Assembly: GCF_004762095.1 (NCBI RefSeq) | Contig: NZ_SIJH01000001.1 | Span: 1-64,000 of the forward strand | Direction of reading: 5' to 3' | Source of the DNA: Tabrizicola caldifontis | GTDB taxonomy: Bacteria; Pseudomonadota; Alphaproteobacteria; Rhodobacterales; Rhodobacteraceae | Length of the DNA: 64,000 nucleotides | In this document: one piece after another, positions 25,716 to 35,835 of the stretch | Layout of the letters: every line of letters begins with the position of its first letter | Position numbering within the stretch: the stretch's first letter is position 1 | Made by a program: the position numbers and the translations under genes | The notes under the pieces: model-generated | The model's input: only the letters and a program-made list of their open reading frames with translations | Databases searched by the model: none | Told to the model about the DNA's origin: nothing

Positions 25716-26030
25716 TCCTTTGACGAGGCCGCAGCCAGGCCGCGCGGCAAGGGGCGTAGGTTCTTCGGCTTGCCAGCCCAGGCGTAAACGCGGCAGGCCA
25801 TGCTGCGGACCCAGGTCAAGGCCCGGCCAGCAGGGTTGGCAGACCCTGTTGCGCAGGTGCGACCGCGATCAGGCCCCGAGGGGCGCTTTCCCGTTCCCGA
25901 GGCTGCAGGGACGCCCGGTGCCTGGCCAGGACCGGAAGGCGGCAACCATTCCCTCGAACTGGGCGGCTGTGTTCGTCATGCATCGCCTTGCCACTGGAAA
26001 GACCGTGAGGTTTGGGTTACCCGGGGCACC
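25716..26030. other. 315-bp gap before pyrC
   Basis: No convincing protein gene: the open frames are low-complexity read-through of pyrC or its antisense. It contains an SRP-RNA-like apical motif (listed separately) and several GC hairpins, for example gccccgaggggc at 25873-25884. It may hold the pyrC leader. Confidence 0.45.
25880..25995 (+). ncRNA. Weak SRP-RNA-like (4.5S) candidate
   Basis: The stretch around ccaggaccggaaggcggcaa (25926-25945) matches the conserved SRP apical domain at 17 of 21 positions, including the GGAA tetraloop at 25934-25937, and is enclosed by a 7-bp helix (gcccggt/actgggc, 25913-25919 with 25958-25964). Against it, two flanking positions that should pair give A-C and C-A mismatches, and I cannot find a good closing helix for a roughly 110-nt RNA. 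The boundaries are guesses. Confidence 0.2.
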
Positions 26031-27071
26031 ATGCAAACGCTGACCCTGCCCCGCCCCGACGACTGGCACCTGCACCTGCGCGATGGTGCGATGCTTCAGG
26101 CCGTGCTGCCGGAAACGGCCCGCCATTTCGCCCGCGCCATCGTCATGCCCAATCTGGTGCCGCCGGTGGTAACGCTGGATGATGCACGTGCCTACCACGA
26201 CAGGATCATGGCCACCCTGCCCCCGGGAATGGCATTCCAGCCGCTGATGACGCTGTATCTGACCGAAGGCACTGATCCGGCCGATGTGGAACGTGCAGCG
26301 GCCTCGGGCCTGGTGAAGGCGGTAAAGCTTTACCCGGCGGGTGCCACGACCAATTCGCAATCGGGGGTGCGTGATCTGGCAAAGGTCATGCCTGTCCTGG
26401 AAACCATGGCACGAATCGGCCTGCCGCTTTGCACCCATGGCGAGGTCACGACACCCGAAGTCGATATCTTCGACCGCGAAGCCGTGTTCATCGACACGGT
26501 GCTTGATCCCCTGCGCCGCCGCCTGCCCGAGCTGCGCGTGGTGATGGAACACATCACCACCGAAGAAGGGGTGGCCTATGCCGCCCAAGGCGGGGAAAAC
26601 CTTGCCGCGACGATCACCACGCATCACCTGATCCTGAACCGGAACCACATCCTCGCGGGCGGGATCCGGCCGCATTACTACTGCCTGCCGGTCGCAAAGC
26701 GGGAAAGGCACCGCCTGGCCCTGCGCCGTGCCGCAACCTCTGGCAACCCCTGTTATTTCCTTGGCACCGACAGCGCGCCGCATGTCGATGCGCTGAAAGA
26801 GGCCGCCTGCGGCTGCGCGGGCTGTTTCACTGCCACCAACACCCTCAGCCTTCTTGCCCATGTCTTCGAGGAGGAAAGCGCACTCGACCGGCTGGAAGGC
26901 TTCGTGGCGCGCCACGGCCCGGCCTTCTACCGCCTGCCGGTGAACACCGCCACGATCACCCTGGAAAAGCGGCCCGATCCATGCACATGGCCCGAAAAGA
27001 TCGTCTCTGGCTCTGGTCCCGTCACCGTCTTCAACCCCGGCTTTCCCGTGCACTGGCACGTCGTGACCTGA
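26031..27071 (+). CDS. pyrC: Dihydroorotase
   Basis: Zinc amidohydrolase forming dihydroorotate from carbamoyl-aspartate in pyrimidine synthesis (346 aa, the length of E. coli PyrC, class II). Metal motif [10 protein letters not shown] (His-x-His) is near residue 12, and carboxylated Lys in KAVKLYPAG lies near residue 98. Further His ligands are in CTHGE and HITT, and the catalytic Asp is in LGTDSAPH. It is followed by pyrE 84 bp downstream. Confidence 0.96.
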   Translation: MQTLTLPRPDDWHLHLRDGAMLQAVLPETARHFARAIVMPNLVPPVVTLDDARAYHDRIMATLPPGMAFQPLMTLYLTEGTDPADVERAAASGLVKAVKLYPAGATTNSQSGVRDLAKVMPVLETMARIGLPLCTHGEVTTPEVDIFDREAVFIDTVLDPLRRRLPELRVVMEHITTEEGVAYAAQGGENLAATITTHHLILNRNHILAGGIRPHYYCLPVAKRERHRLALRRAATSGNPCYFLGTDSAPHVDALKEAACGCAGCFTATNTLSLLAHVFEEESALDRLEGFVARHGPAFYRLPVNTATITLEKRPDPCTWPEKIVSGSGPVTVFNPGFPVHWHVVT

Positions 27072-27155
27072 CCGTCCCCCGATGCCTGCGTCAAATGTCA
27101 TCACCGCAAGACGCAGACGCAGGCGCACGACATGCCCCGCCGAAAGGACCATCGC

Positions 27156-27833
27156 ATGATCCCCTCGACCTTCCCGCCCAAGGACGAAATCGCCCGCCTG
27201 ACAGCCCGCGCCCTGCTGGAAATCAAGGCGGTCCACTTCAATGCCGAGACACCCTTCACCCTGGCCTCGGGCCTTCCCTCACCGACATATATCGACTGCC
27301 GCAAACTCATTTCCTACCCGCGCATCCGTTCCACACTGATGGACTTTCTGACCATCACCGTGATGCGCGAAGCCGGGATGGAGGCGTTCGACAACATCGC
27401 CGGGGGCGAGACCGCCGGTATCCCCTTTGCGGCGCTGGTGGCCGAACGCCTTGCCCTGCCCATGACTTACGTTCGCAAGAAGCCCAAGGGATACGGTCGC
27501 AACGCCCGGATCGAAGGCACCATGACTGAGGGACAGCGTGTCCTTCTGGTCGAGGATCTGACCACGGACGGCGGCTCGAAACTTTCCTTCGTCGATGCGA
27601 TCCGCGAAACCGGCGCAACCTGTGGCCATACGGCAGTGATCTTCTATTACGGAATCTTTCCCGATACCGAGCCAAGGCTTGCCGCGCACGGCGTGACACT
27701 TCATCACCTTTGCACCTGGTGGGACGTGCTGGCCGAGGCGCGGGCGCAAGGCACCTTTGACGCCGCAACCCTTTCCGAGGTGGAAAGCTTCCTGAACGCT
27801 CCCCGCGCCTGGCAGGACGCCCGAACGGGCTGA
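27156..27833 (+). CDS. pyrE: Orotate phosphoribosyltransferase
   Basis: Makes orotidine 5'-phosphate from orotate and PRPP (225 aa). The PRPP-binding motif is [13 protein letters not shown] (about 129-141); the catalytic loop [14 protein letters not shown] comes before it. ATG 27156 with AAGGA 8 bp upstream is preferred over an ATG at 27132. pyrC and pyrE catalyse steps three and five of the de novo pathway and probably share a transcript. Confidence 0.95.
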   Translation: MIPSTFPPKDEIARLTARALLEIKAVHFNAETPFTLASGLPSPTYIDCRKLISYPRIRSTLMDFLTITVMREAGMEAFDNIAGGETAGIPFAALVAERLALPMTYVRKKPKGYGRNARIEGTMTEGQRVLLVEDLTTDGGSKLSFVDAIRETGATCGHTAVIFYYGIFPDTEPRLAAHGVTLHHLCTWWDVLAEARAQGTFDAATLSEVESFLNAPRAWQDARTG

Positions 27834-27946
27834 TTCCACGCCCGGACATCGGGACGCTTCGGTAGCGGTCGGCGCAAGACCGTGGTGCGTTTGCGATAGG
27901 TTGGCGTGACCTTCAACACATGCGCCAGATATGGTAATCTGAAAAT

Positions 27947-27969
27947 TGTGGATAAGCAGCTTATGCACA
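27947..27969. promoter_or_regulatory. Paired inverted DnaA boxes upstream of dnaB
   Basis: TGTGGATAA (the consensus TTATCCACA on the minus strand, 27947-27955) and TTATGCACA (27961-27969) face each other across 5 bp, giving a 23-bp near-perfect palindrome with a single central mismatch per arm. It lies in the 218-bp gap between pyrE and dnaB, 83 bp before the dnaB start. Binding by DnaA would couple helicase supply to initiation. It could also be a different dyad operator. Confidence 0.55.
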
Positions 27970-28051
27970 GCTTACCCCCAACCCATTCCACCGAGGGTCG
28001 TGATAACCGGTGGATGCAACAAGAAACAGCCAAACACGGCAGGGGGCAGAC

Positions 28052-29560
28052 ATGACCGAGATCACCGCACTGAGGCCGATGGTTCCGGCCGCAGCCCAGG
28101 GCGACTCTGAAGCCGAGGTTCTGCCGCACAACATCGAGGCCGAACAGCAGCTTCTGGGCGCGATTCTTACCAACAACGAGGTGTTTGACCGCATCTCGGC
28201 GCTCGTGCGGGCCGAGCATTTCTTCGATCCCGTCCACCAGCGCATCTTCGAAGTCGCTGCCGCACGGATCCAGAAGAATGCCCTTGCCTCGCCGGTGACG
28301 CTGAAGGCATTCCTCGAGGACGACCCCGGCCTGAAGGAACTGGGCGGACCGGCCTATCTGGTGCGCCTTGCCGGGGCGGCGATTTCGGCCTACGCCGCAA
28401 GGGATTATGCCCAGATGGTCTATGACCTGGCGGTGCGTCGGGAACTTATCCAGCTGGGCCGCAACATTGCGGCCAGGGCGGCAAGGGTGGAGGTCGCGTC
28501 CGAGCCGAAAGACCAGATCATCGAAGCGGAACAGCGGCTTTACAAACTGGGCGAACAAGGCGTAGCCGAACGCGGATTTCAAAGCTTTCTCAAGGCCGTG
28601 ACAGACGCGGTGAATGTTGCCAATGCCGCCTATCAGCGCGATGGGGGCCTGGCGGGAATCTCCACCGGTCTAATCGACATGGACAGAAAACTTGGCGGTC
28701 TGCACCCTTCGGATCTGCTGATCCTTGCCGGGCGACCCTCGATGGGCAAGACCTCTCTGGCCACGAACATAGCCTTCAACATCGCCAAGGCATACAAGCG
28801 TGGCCGCCTGCCCGACGGCACGGAAGGCGCTGTGGAAGGGGGCGTGGTCGGCTTCTTCTCGCTTGAAATGAGCGCCGAGCAGCTTGCGGCGCGGATCCTG
28901 TCCGAGGCCTCGGAAGTTCCGTCCGAACAGATCCGCCGCGGCGACATGACCGAGGCCGAATTCCGACGTTTCGTGGAGGCGGCCAAGGCGCTGGAATCCT
29001 GCCCACTTTACATCGATGACACACCGGCGCTTCCGATTTCCCAGGTCGCCGCCCGGGCGCGGCGTCTGAAGCGGACGCATGGTCTGGATGTGCTGTTCAT
29101 CGACTACCTGCAACTTCTGAAGGGTTCGTCCAAGGACAACCGCGTGCAGGAAGTCTCTGAAATCACGCAGGGACTGAAAGCAATCGCCAAAGAGCTGAAC
29201 ATCCCCGTCGTGGCGCTGTCGCAGTTGTCCCGTCAGGTCGAGGCGCGCGAGGACAAGCGACCGCAGCTGTCCGACCTGCGGGAATCCGGGTCAATCGAAC
29301 AGGACGCGGACGTGGTGATGTTCGTCTTCCGCGAGGAATACTACCGCGAACGCGAAAAGCCCGGCGACCATGAACTGGAAAAGATGGCGCAATGGCAGGC
29401 ACTCATGGAAAGCGTGCATGGCAAGGCCGAGGTCATCATAGGCAAGCAGCGCCACGGTCCGATCGGGACTGTCGAGCTGTCCTTCGAGGGCCGGTTCACC
29501 CGGTTCGGCAACCTGGCGAAGCCGTGGCAGGGGTCTGGCGGGTCGGAGGGTGGTTTCTGA
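28052..29560 (+). CDS. dnaB: Replicative DNA helicase DnaB
   Basis: Hexameric 5'-3' helicase at the replication fork (502 aa). The N-terminal domain (PHNIEAEQQLLGAIL, about 26-40) binds primase. The RecA-like C-domain has Walker A GRPSMGKTS (about 228-236), Walker B DVLFIDYLQLL, and the LSQLSRQVEARED and SGSIEQDADVV motifs. No intein or insertion is seen. ATG 28052 follows AGGGGGC; an upstream in-frame ATG at 28010 would add atypical residues. Confidence 0.97.
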   Translation: MTEITALRPMVPAAAQGDSEAEVLPHNIEAEQQLLGAILTNNEVFDRISALVRAEHFFDPVHQRIFEVAAARIQKNALASPVTLKAFLEDDPGLKELGGPAYLVRLAGAAISAYAARDYAQMVYDLAVRRELIQLGRNIAARAARVEVASEPKDQIIEAEQRLYKLGEQGVAERGFQSFLKAVTDAVNVANAAYQRDGGLAGISTGLIDMDRKLGGLHPSDLLILAGRPSMGKTSLATNIAFNIAKAYKRGRLPDGTEGAVEGGVVGFFSLEMSAEQLAARILSEASEVPSEQIRRGDMTEAEFRRFVEAAKALESCPLYIDDTPALPISQVAARARRLKRTHGLDVLFIDYLQLLKGSSKDNRVQEVSEITQGLKAIAKELNIPVVALSQLSRQVEAREDKRPQLSDLRESGSIEQDADVVMFVFREEYYREREKPGDHELEKMAQWQALMESVHGKAEVIIGKQRHGPIGTVELSFEGRFTRFGNLAKPWQGSGGSEGGF

Positions 29561-29687
29561 AAGTTCCGGAATTCATCGCCGACCTCACCCAACCGTCGGT
29601 CAAGTGGTGGCTCTAACAGTCTGAGAAGACGGCAGAAAGTGCGCAGGCGTTTGCATCTTGCCTTTCGCAACCATTTCGCCAGTCTGA

Positions 29688-30485
<798 letters not shown>

Positions 30486-30692
30486 AAGATCGGACGGCAG
30501 AGTATCGATTTTTTCAATGATAATTGTTCGTTCTGGGGTGAAATTGCTTTTATCGCGGCTCCACCTTTCGCCGGATTTCCTTCAATCTCGACACAAGGGA
30601 AGGCGCAGGGCGCGGTCACCCGGTCTGTCAATTTCGGATCGGGCAGGACGCGGGGGCGGCCATCCACGCCGCACCGCAGGATGAGACAGCAG

Positions 30693-30722
30693 ATGCCGGG
30701 CCCTGCCCCGCGAGGCCGGCAT
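30693..30722 (-). terminator. Hairpin just after the P-type ATPase gene
   Basis: Arms atgccgg and ccggcat with a GC-rich 16-nt centre, one base beyond the ATPase stop. The U-tract is poor, so it may stabilise the 3' end rather than end transcription alone. The remaining about 200 bp up to the SDR gene show no gene. Confidence 0.5.
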
Positions 30723-30723
30723 T

Positions 30724-32610
30724 TCAGCGCACGCGGATCGGGTCGGCAAGCAGGCGCAGACCGTTCAGCACCACAAGCAGCGTGCCGCCTTCGTGGCCAA
30801 TAACGGCAAGCGGCAACGGCAGTTCGAAGAAAAGGCTGCCGGTCACCAGCAGCACCATCGCGCCAAGCGCCAGTGTCAGGTTCTGCCGGATGACGCGCGC
30901 CGTGCGCAGCGCAAGCCTGCGGGCGGCGGCAAGCTTGCGCAGATCCTCGGCCATCAGCGCCACGTCGGCCGCCTGAAGCGCGACCTCGCTGCCCGCAACC
31001 CCCATCGCCACGCCGACATCGGCACGGGCAAGGGCTGCGGCATCGTTCACCCCGTCACCGATGAAGGCCACCCTTCCCCGCTGGGCCGCACGATCGACAA
31101 GAGCCACCTTGTCTGCGGGCAGCAGCGCCGCGTGGATTTCCTCTGCCCGCAGACCCAGCCCATTGCCAATGCGGCTGGCGACCTCGGCCCGGTCGCCGGT
31201 CATCATCAGGATGCTCGCCCCACCCTCGCGCAGGGCCGCGACCGCCTCGGCCGAAGTTTCGCGCGCCTCGTCCGCAACCGTGAGCGCGCCCAGCACCTTG
31301 GCCCCGCGGCCCACGACAACAAGGGTCTCGGACCCATCTGCCATGCCGGACAGTCGGGCCGGCAGAGTGGCGCCCATGGCCGCCAGCATGCGGGCATTTC
31401 CTGCCCATAGCGGGCCTTCCGCATCCTGCCCGGTGATGCCTTCGCTGGGATGGGCGCGCACATCCCAAACCTCGGCAGGGGTGATGCCGCGCGCTGCCGC
31501 CTCGGCCCGGATCGCCCCTGCGATCGGATGTTCCGAGTGCGCCTCGAGCCCGGCGGCAAGGGCCAGGAAGTCGTGCTCGGATCCCTCCAGCGCAACCACT
31601 CCGGTCACCCCAGCGCGACCGGTGGTCAACGTGCCGGTTTTGTCGAAGGCGAAGGTCTTCACCTCTGCCAGGCCCTCCAGCGCGGCGCCCCCCTTGAACA
31701 GCACCCCGCCCCGAGCAGCAGCAGAAAGGGCGGAAAGGATCGCCGCAGGAACCGAGATCACCACGGCACACGGGCTGGCGGCAACCAGTACGGTGGCCGC
31801 GCGGTAAAGTGCATCGCCACTGTCGTATCCGGCCAGCCGGAAGCCGAAATAAGCCAGGATCGAGCCCCCTAGAACTGCGATGGTGTAGCGCTGGCCAAAC
31901 CAGTCGGAAAATCGTTCCGAGGGCGAACGCATCGCCTGTGCCTCCGTCACCAGGCGGATCATCTGCGCCACTGTCGAGGTAGCAAGGCTGCGGATGACCT
32001 CGATCGTCAGGATAGCGTCCAGGTTGACCGTGGCTTCGTGCACCGGACTGCCGGGCGCCTTGCGCACGGGTTCCGATTCCCCGGTGACGGTGCTTTCGTC
32101 AAGATGACCGGTCCCGACAAGGACGCGGCCATCCACCGGCACCCGCGCGCCGGGGCGCAGGATGACGCGGTCGCCGGGGACAAGGGTTTCGACAGGAACC
32201 TCGGTCACGCCGTCCGGCCCCTCGCGCAGGGCGAACTCGGGGCGCAGCTGCATCAACGCCTCGACTGCACGTCGGGCCTTGCCCATGGCGCGATGTTCCA
32301 GCGTGTTGGACAGCGAGAACAACGCCAGCAGCACGGCCCCTTCCAGCGCAGCCCCCACGGCCGCCGCGGCCAAGGCGGCGACAACCATCAGAAGGTCGAT
32401 GTCCAGCCTGTGGTTCTGCCACAGATCGCCCAGGGCCGATCGTGCAGCGGGCACCCCACCGGTCAGGTAGGCCAGCGCCAGTGCTGCCCAGGTCAGGCCG
32501 GCCGGAAGGGGTTGCAGGAAGGCATCCAGTGCGGCAACGGCCAGACCGATCCAGCACAGCACCGTGAGCCAGAGGCCGGCTTCGTCATGTGGTTCGGATT
32601 CGCTGGCCAT
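30724..32610 (-). CDS. P1B-4 type heavy-metal exporting ATPase
   Basis: Inner-membrane P-type ATPase (628 aa from ATG 32610, which follows GGAGGG; a GTG at 32697 would extend it by 29 residues). It has the TGES actuator, the SPC metal motif in transmembrane helix 6 (about 279-281), the phosphorylation site DKTGT (about 323-327), the [10 protein letters not shown] hinge and HEGGT in the last transmembrane region. SPC plus HEGGT defines the P1B-4 subgroup, which exports Co2+, Fe2+, Zn2+ or Ni2+. It has no N-terminal heavy-metal-associated domain. There is no adjacent metalloregulator. Exact metal not predictable. Confidence 0.92.
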   Translation of the reverse strand: MASESEPHDEAGLWLTVLCWIGLAVAALDAFLQPLPAGLTWAALALAYLTGGVPAARSALGDLWQNHRLDIDLLMVVAALAAAAVGAALEGAVLLALFSLSNTLEHRAMGKARRAVEALMQLRPEFALREGPDGVTEVPVETLVPGDRVILRPGARVPVDGRVLVGTGHLDESTVTGESEPVRKAPGSPVHEATVNLDAILTIEVIRSLATSTVAQMIRLVTEAQAMRSPSERFSDWFGQRYTIAVLGGSILAYFGFRLAGYDSGDALYRAATVLVAASPCAVVISVPAAILSALSAAARGGVLFKGGAALEGLAEVKTFAFDKTGTLTTGRAGVTGVVALEGSEHDFLALAAGLEAHSEHPIAGAIRAEAAARGITPAEVWDVRAHPSEGITGQDAEGPLWAGNARMLAAMGATLPARLSGMADGSETLVVVGRGAKVLGALTVADEARETSAEAVAALREGGASILMMTGDRAEVASRIGNGLGLRAEEIHAALLPADKVALVDRAAQRGRVAFIGDGVNDAAALARADVGVAMGVAGSEVALQAADVALMAEDLRKLAAARRLALRTARVIRQNLTLALGAMVLLVTGSLFFELPLPLAVIGHEGGTLLVVLNGLRLLADPIRVR

Positions 32611-32724
32611 GCTGCTTGCCCTCCGCTCGGCGGCAGAGTTGCCCGTGGCAAGAGAAAGCGCAAGGTGCCGCCCGGCCGGTTCTTTCCGCTTGACCACGCC
32701 AGCCTGCCGGTCGAAACAGCCGGC

Positions 32725-33774
32725 ATGGCAACCGCGACCTTGACGATTGATCTTGATGCCATTGCCGCGAACTGGCGGGCGCTGGACCGGATGACCGGAC
32801 AGGGCGTGCAGACGGCTGCGGTGGTGAAGGCCGATGCCTACGGGTTGGGGGTAACGCGCGTCGCGCGTGCCCTGGCCCGGGCCGGGGCGCGGCGGTTCTT
32901 CGTGGCCTACGCCGAAGAAGGCGCCGCCGTCCGGCAGGCGCTAGGCCCGGGGCCGCAGATCGCGGTTCTTTCGGGGCATTGCCCGGGCGACACCGAGATG
33001 ATCCACGACCTGGATCTGACGCCGATGCTGAACAGCCTCGAGCAGATCACGAGGCATCTCGAGGCGCTGCCTGGCCATCCCTTCGGGGTGCAGCTCGACA
33101 CCGGGATGAACCGTCTTGGCGTCGAGATGCAGGAATGGCAGGCGGTGGCATCGATCCTGGTCGAGGCCGGCCCGGAACTGCTGATGAGCCATCTGGCCTG
33201 CGCAGACGAGCCTGACCATCCGCTGAACGAAGCGCAGTTGCGCGTCTTTCATCAGATGACCGACGGCACCGGCCTGCCCCGCAGCCTGGCTGCGACGGGG
33301 GGCATCCTGCTGGGTCCGCGCTGGCATTTCGACCTGACGCGCCCCGGCATCGGGCTGTATGGCGGGCTTCCCTACGCTGCGGCACACCCCGTTGTCAGCC
33401 TGTCCTTGCCGGTGATCCAGACCCGCACGGTCGAACCGGGCGAGGCGGTCGGTTACGGTTGCACCTGGATTGCCGATCGCCCTTCGGTCATTGCCACGGT
33501 GGCAGCGGGCTATGCGGACGGTCTGCCCAGAACCCTGTCGAACCGGGTGCAGCTTTGGGATGGCGATGTGCCCTGCCCCGTGGTCGGCCGCGTGTCGATG
33601 GATGCGATCACCGTCGATGTCACCCATCTGCGCGAAGTGCCCGGCAGCCTTGACATCCTTGGTCCGAACCAGACGATAGATGGCCTTGCCGATGTGGCTG
33701 GCACAATCGGCTATGAAATTCTGACCGCGCTTGGCCCGCGCTATCAGCGTCGCTGGCAGGAGCGCGGCGCATGA
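32725..33774 (+). CDS. alr: Alanine racemase
   Basis: PLP enzyme supplying D-alanine for peptidoglycan (349 aa). PLP lysine is K35 in [10 protein letters not shown], and the second catalytic base is the Tyr in VGYGCTW, with SMDAITVD near the C-terminus. It starts only 114 bp from the divergent ATPase gene, and its stop overlaps the start of the next permease gene (ATGA), so alr heads a unit with the lipid transporter genes. Confidence 0.95.
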   Translation: MATATLTIDLDAIAANWRALDRMTGQGVQTAAVVKADAYGLGVTRVARALARAGARRFFVAYAEEGAAVRQALGPGPQIAVLSGHCPGDTEMIHDLDLTPMLNSLEQITRHLEALPGHPFGVQLDTGMNRLGVEMQEWQAVASILVEAGPELLMSHLACADEPDHPLNEAQLRVFHQMTDGTGLPRSLAATGGILLGPRWHFDLTRPGIGLYGGLPYAAAHPVVSLSLPVIQTRTVEPGEAVGYGCTWIADRPSVIATVAAGYADGLPRTLSNRVQLWDGDVPCPVVGRVSMDAITVDVTHLREVPGSLDILGPNQTIDGLADVAGTIGYEILTALGPRYQRRWQERGA

Positions 33775-34547
33775 CGGCAATCCTTGGCGCCATCGGCCGC
33801 CCGGTCCTCGAGGCGCTTGCAGCGGTCGGCCGTGTCGGGCTGTTCACCGCGCAGGTTCTGGGTCACATCCTGCGCCCACCCTACTATCTGCGGGAATTCG
33901 GGCTGGCGCTGCTGCAGATCGGCTGGCTCTCGCTACCGGTGGTCGGGCTGACGGCGATCTTCACCGGCGGCGCCCTGGCCCTGCAGATCTATGCCGGCGG
34001 CGCGCGGTTCAACGCGGAATCGGTGGTCCCAAGCATCGTCGCAATCGGCATGACGCGGGAACTTGGCCCGGTCCTCGGCGGGTTGATGGTGGCTGCGCGC
34101 GTGGCCTCCTCCATTGCGGCCGAAATCGGCACGATGAAGGTTACCGAACAGATCGACGCGCTGGTGACACTGTCCACAAATCCCCTGAAGTATCTGGCCG
34201 TCCCCCGCGTGGTCGCTGCGACCATTGCAATGCCGGTGCTGGTCGCGGTGGGCGATGCCATCGGCATCATGGGCGGCTGGCTGGTCGGGATCATGCGGCT
34301 GGACTTCAACTCGGCCACCTATCTGAAGAACACCGCCGACTTTCTCGAGGTCTGGGATGTGGGCTCGGGCCTGGTCAAGGGCGCGGTCTTCGGCTTCATC
34401 GTCGCGCTGATGGGCTGCTACCATGGCATGAACTCGGCCCGCGGCGCTCAAGGCGTGGGCCGGGCGACAAAATCGGCAGTAGTCTCGGCCAGCGTGCTGA
34501 TCCTGGCATCGAACTATGTGCTGACCGAGATCTTCTTCACCTCATGA
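33771..34547 (+). CDS. mlaE: MlaE-like ABC transporter permease
   Basis: Inner-membrane permease of the MlaE/Ttg2B family (258 aa, about 5-6 helices). The conserved [14 protein letters not shown] motif near residue 120 and [18 protein letters not shown] are present. Mla permeases work with an MCE protein (MlaD) to move phospholipids between inner and outer membranes. Its start overlaps alr and its stop overlaps the ATPase gene. In E. coli the order is mlaFEDCB; here only E and F are found. Confidence 0.92.
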   Translation: MTAILGAIGRPVLEALAAVGRVGLFTAQVLGHILRPPYYLREFGLALLQIGWLSLPVVGLTAIFTGGALALQIYAGGARFNAESVVPSIVAIGMTRELGPVLGGLMVAARVASSIAAEIGTMKVTEQIDALVTLSTNPLKYLAVPRVVAATIAMPVLVAVGDAIGIMGGWLVGIMRLDFNSATYLKNTADFLEVWDVGSGLVKGAVFGFIVALMGCYHGMNSARGAQGVGRATKSAVVSASVLILASNYVLTEIFFTS

Positions 34548-35290
34548 TCGAGCTGCGCGATGTCCACAAACGGTTCGGCCAGAACCGCGTCTTGCAGGGG
34601 GTGAACCTCACCATCGCCTCGGGCACCTCGATGGTGATCATCGGCGGCTCGGGCACAGGGAAGTCCGTCCTTCTGAAATGCATCCTTGGCCTCGTGCGCC
34701 CCGACAGCGGAACGATCACTCTGGACGGACAGGACGTGACCAAGGGCGACCGCGACGCCTTTCTTTCGCGCTTCGGGATGCTCTTCCAAGGGGGCGCTCT
34801 GTTCGATTCGCTGAAGGTCTGGGAAAACGTTGCCTTCCGGCTGATTCGCGGCGCGAATGCCTTGCCGAAAGCCCAGGCTCGCGAGGTCGCGATCGAGAAG
34901 CTGCGCCGCGTCGGCCTGAAGCCCGAGACCGCCGACCTCTACCCTGCCGAACTTTCAGGCGGCATGCAGAAGCGCGTGGGCCTTGCCCGCGCCATCGCAG
35001 CCGAGCCAGAGATCATCTTCTTCGACGAACCGACCACCGGCCTCGACCCGATCATGGCTGGCGTCATCAACGATCTGATCCGCGAGATCGTGGTCGAGAT
35101 GGGGGCGACCGCGATGACGATCACGCATGACATGTCCTCGGTCCGCGCGATTGCCGACAACGTGGCAATGCTGCACGGCGGCGTGATCCGCTGGACCGGA
35201 CCGGTCAGCGAATTGGACGCGACGCCAGACCCCTATGTGCAGCAGTTCATCCACGGCCGGGCGGAGGGGCCGATCGAAAGCATCCGCTGA
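34544..35290 (+). CDS. mlaF: MlaF-like ABC transporter ATP-binding protein
   Basis: Cytoplasmic ATPase (248 aa) with Walker A GGSGTGKSV (about 34-42), signature LSGGMQKR, Walker B IIFFDEPTTGLDP and the switch His in THDM. The LSGGM variant is the one used by MlaF. It is coupled to the permease through ATGA. No mlaD (MCE), mlaB or mlaC gene follows; the next gene is PqiA-like. Confidence 0.93.
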   Translation: MIELRDVHKRFGQNRVLQGVNLTIASGTSMVIIGGSGTGKSVLLKCILGLVRPDSGTITLDGQDVTKGDRDAFLSRFGMLFQGGALFDSLKVWENVAFRLIRGANALPKAQAREVAIEKLRRVGLKPETADLYPAELSGGMQKRVGLARAIAAEPEIIFFDEPTTGLDPIMAGVINDLIREIVVEMGATAMTITHDMSSVRAIADNVAMLHGGVIRWTGPVSELDATPDPYVQQFIHGRAEGPIESIR

Positions 35291-35298
35291 CCCCACCC

Positions 35299-35354
35299 GC
35301 CCCTTCCTCTCTGCCCAGATATCCCACAGGGGTCCAGGGGTGTGAAAGCCCCGG
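35299..35354. repeat. Dispersed palindromic repeat, copy B
   Basis: Same start (GCCCCTTCCTCTCTGC), ATATCCCA box and GGGGTGTGAAA hairpin end as the copy at 8523-8588, with one internal deletion. It lies in the 91-bp gap between the mlaF-like and pqiA-like genes. Confidence 0.55.
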
Positions 35355-35381
35355 TGCAACGGCAGCCATGGGAGACCCGCC

Positions 35382-35816
35382 TTGAAATACTTCAACCTTG
35401 CCCTGCTGATTCTGTTCCCGGTGGCCTGGTTCGCGCCGCTTCTGCGCGCAGCGCTTCTGCCTGTCTTCGGGATGGACGAGATCTCGGTCGTGACCGGATT
35501 GCAATCGTTATGGCGGTCCGACCCGGCCTTCGCGCTGATCGTGACCTTCCTTGCTGTTTTTGCCCCCTACATAAAAACGATCGGCCTGGCGTTGCTGCAC
35601 TGGGAACTCCTGTCTCCGCGGCTGCTGCCGGCGCTGGAGATCCTTGGCAAACTTGCCATGGCCGAAGTGTTCCTGGTCTCACTTTACATCGTCATCGCCA
35701 AGGGTGCGGGCCATGTGACGGTCGAAACCGCCTGGGGTCTTTACCTGTTCACCGGGTGCATCCTGGGGTCCATCCTCATCGCATGGCAGACCGAACGAGG
35801 CTCACGCCGGGACTGA
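35382..35816 (+). CDS. PqiA-like inner-membrane protein
   Basis: 144 aa with four predicted transmembrane helices, matching a single PqiA (paraquat-inducible protein A) domain; the LGKLAMAEVFLVSLYIVI stretch (about 88-105) corresponds to the family's conserved segment. Full PqiA has two such domains plus zinc ribbons, so this is a half-size version. Start is TTG 35382 with GGAGA about 7 bp upstream. PqiA partners MCE proteins in lipid transport, which agrees with the MlaE/F genes just before it. Confidence 0.75.
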   Translation: MKYFNLALLILFPVAWFAPLLRAALLPVFGMDEISVVTGLQSLWRSDPAFALIVTFLAVFAPYIKTIGLALLHWELLSPRLLPALEILGKLAMAEVFLVSLYIVIAKGAGHVTVETAWGLYLFTGCILGSILIAWQTERGSRRD

Positions 35817-35835
35817 GGCCCGGTGTGCGCCGGCA

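Noticed and set aside
25869-27236. Minus-strand frame of 455 codons
   Set aside because: Antisense to pyrC; no recognisable domain or ribosome site.
27834-28051. Chromosomal origin (oriC) at the DnaA boxes
   Set aside because: Only two boxes and no AT-rich unwinding region or further box cluster; a regulatory site for dnaB fits better.
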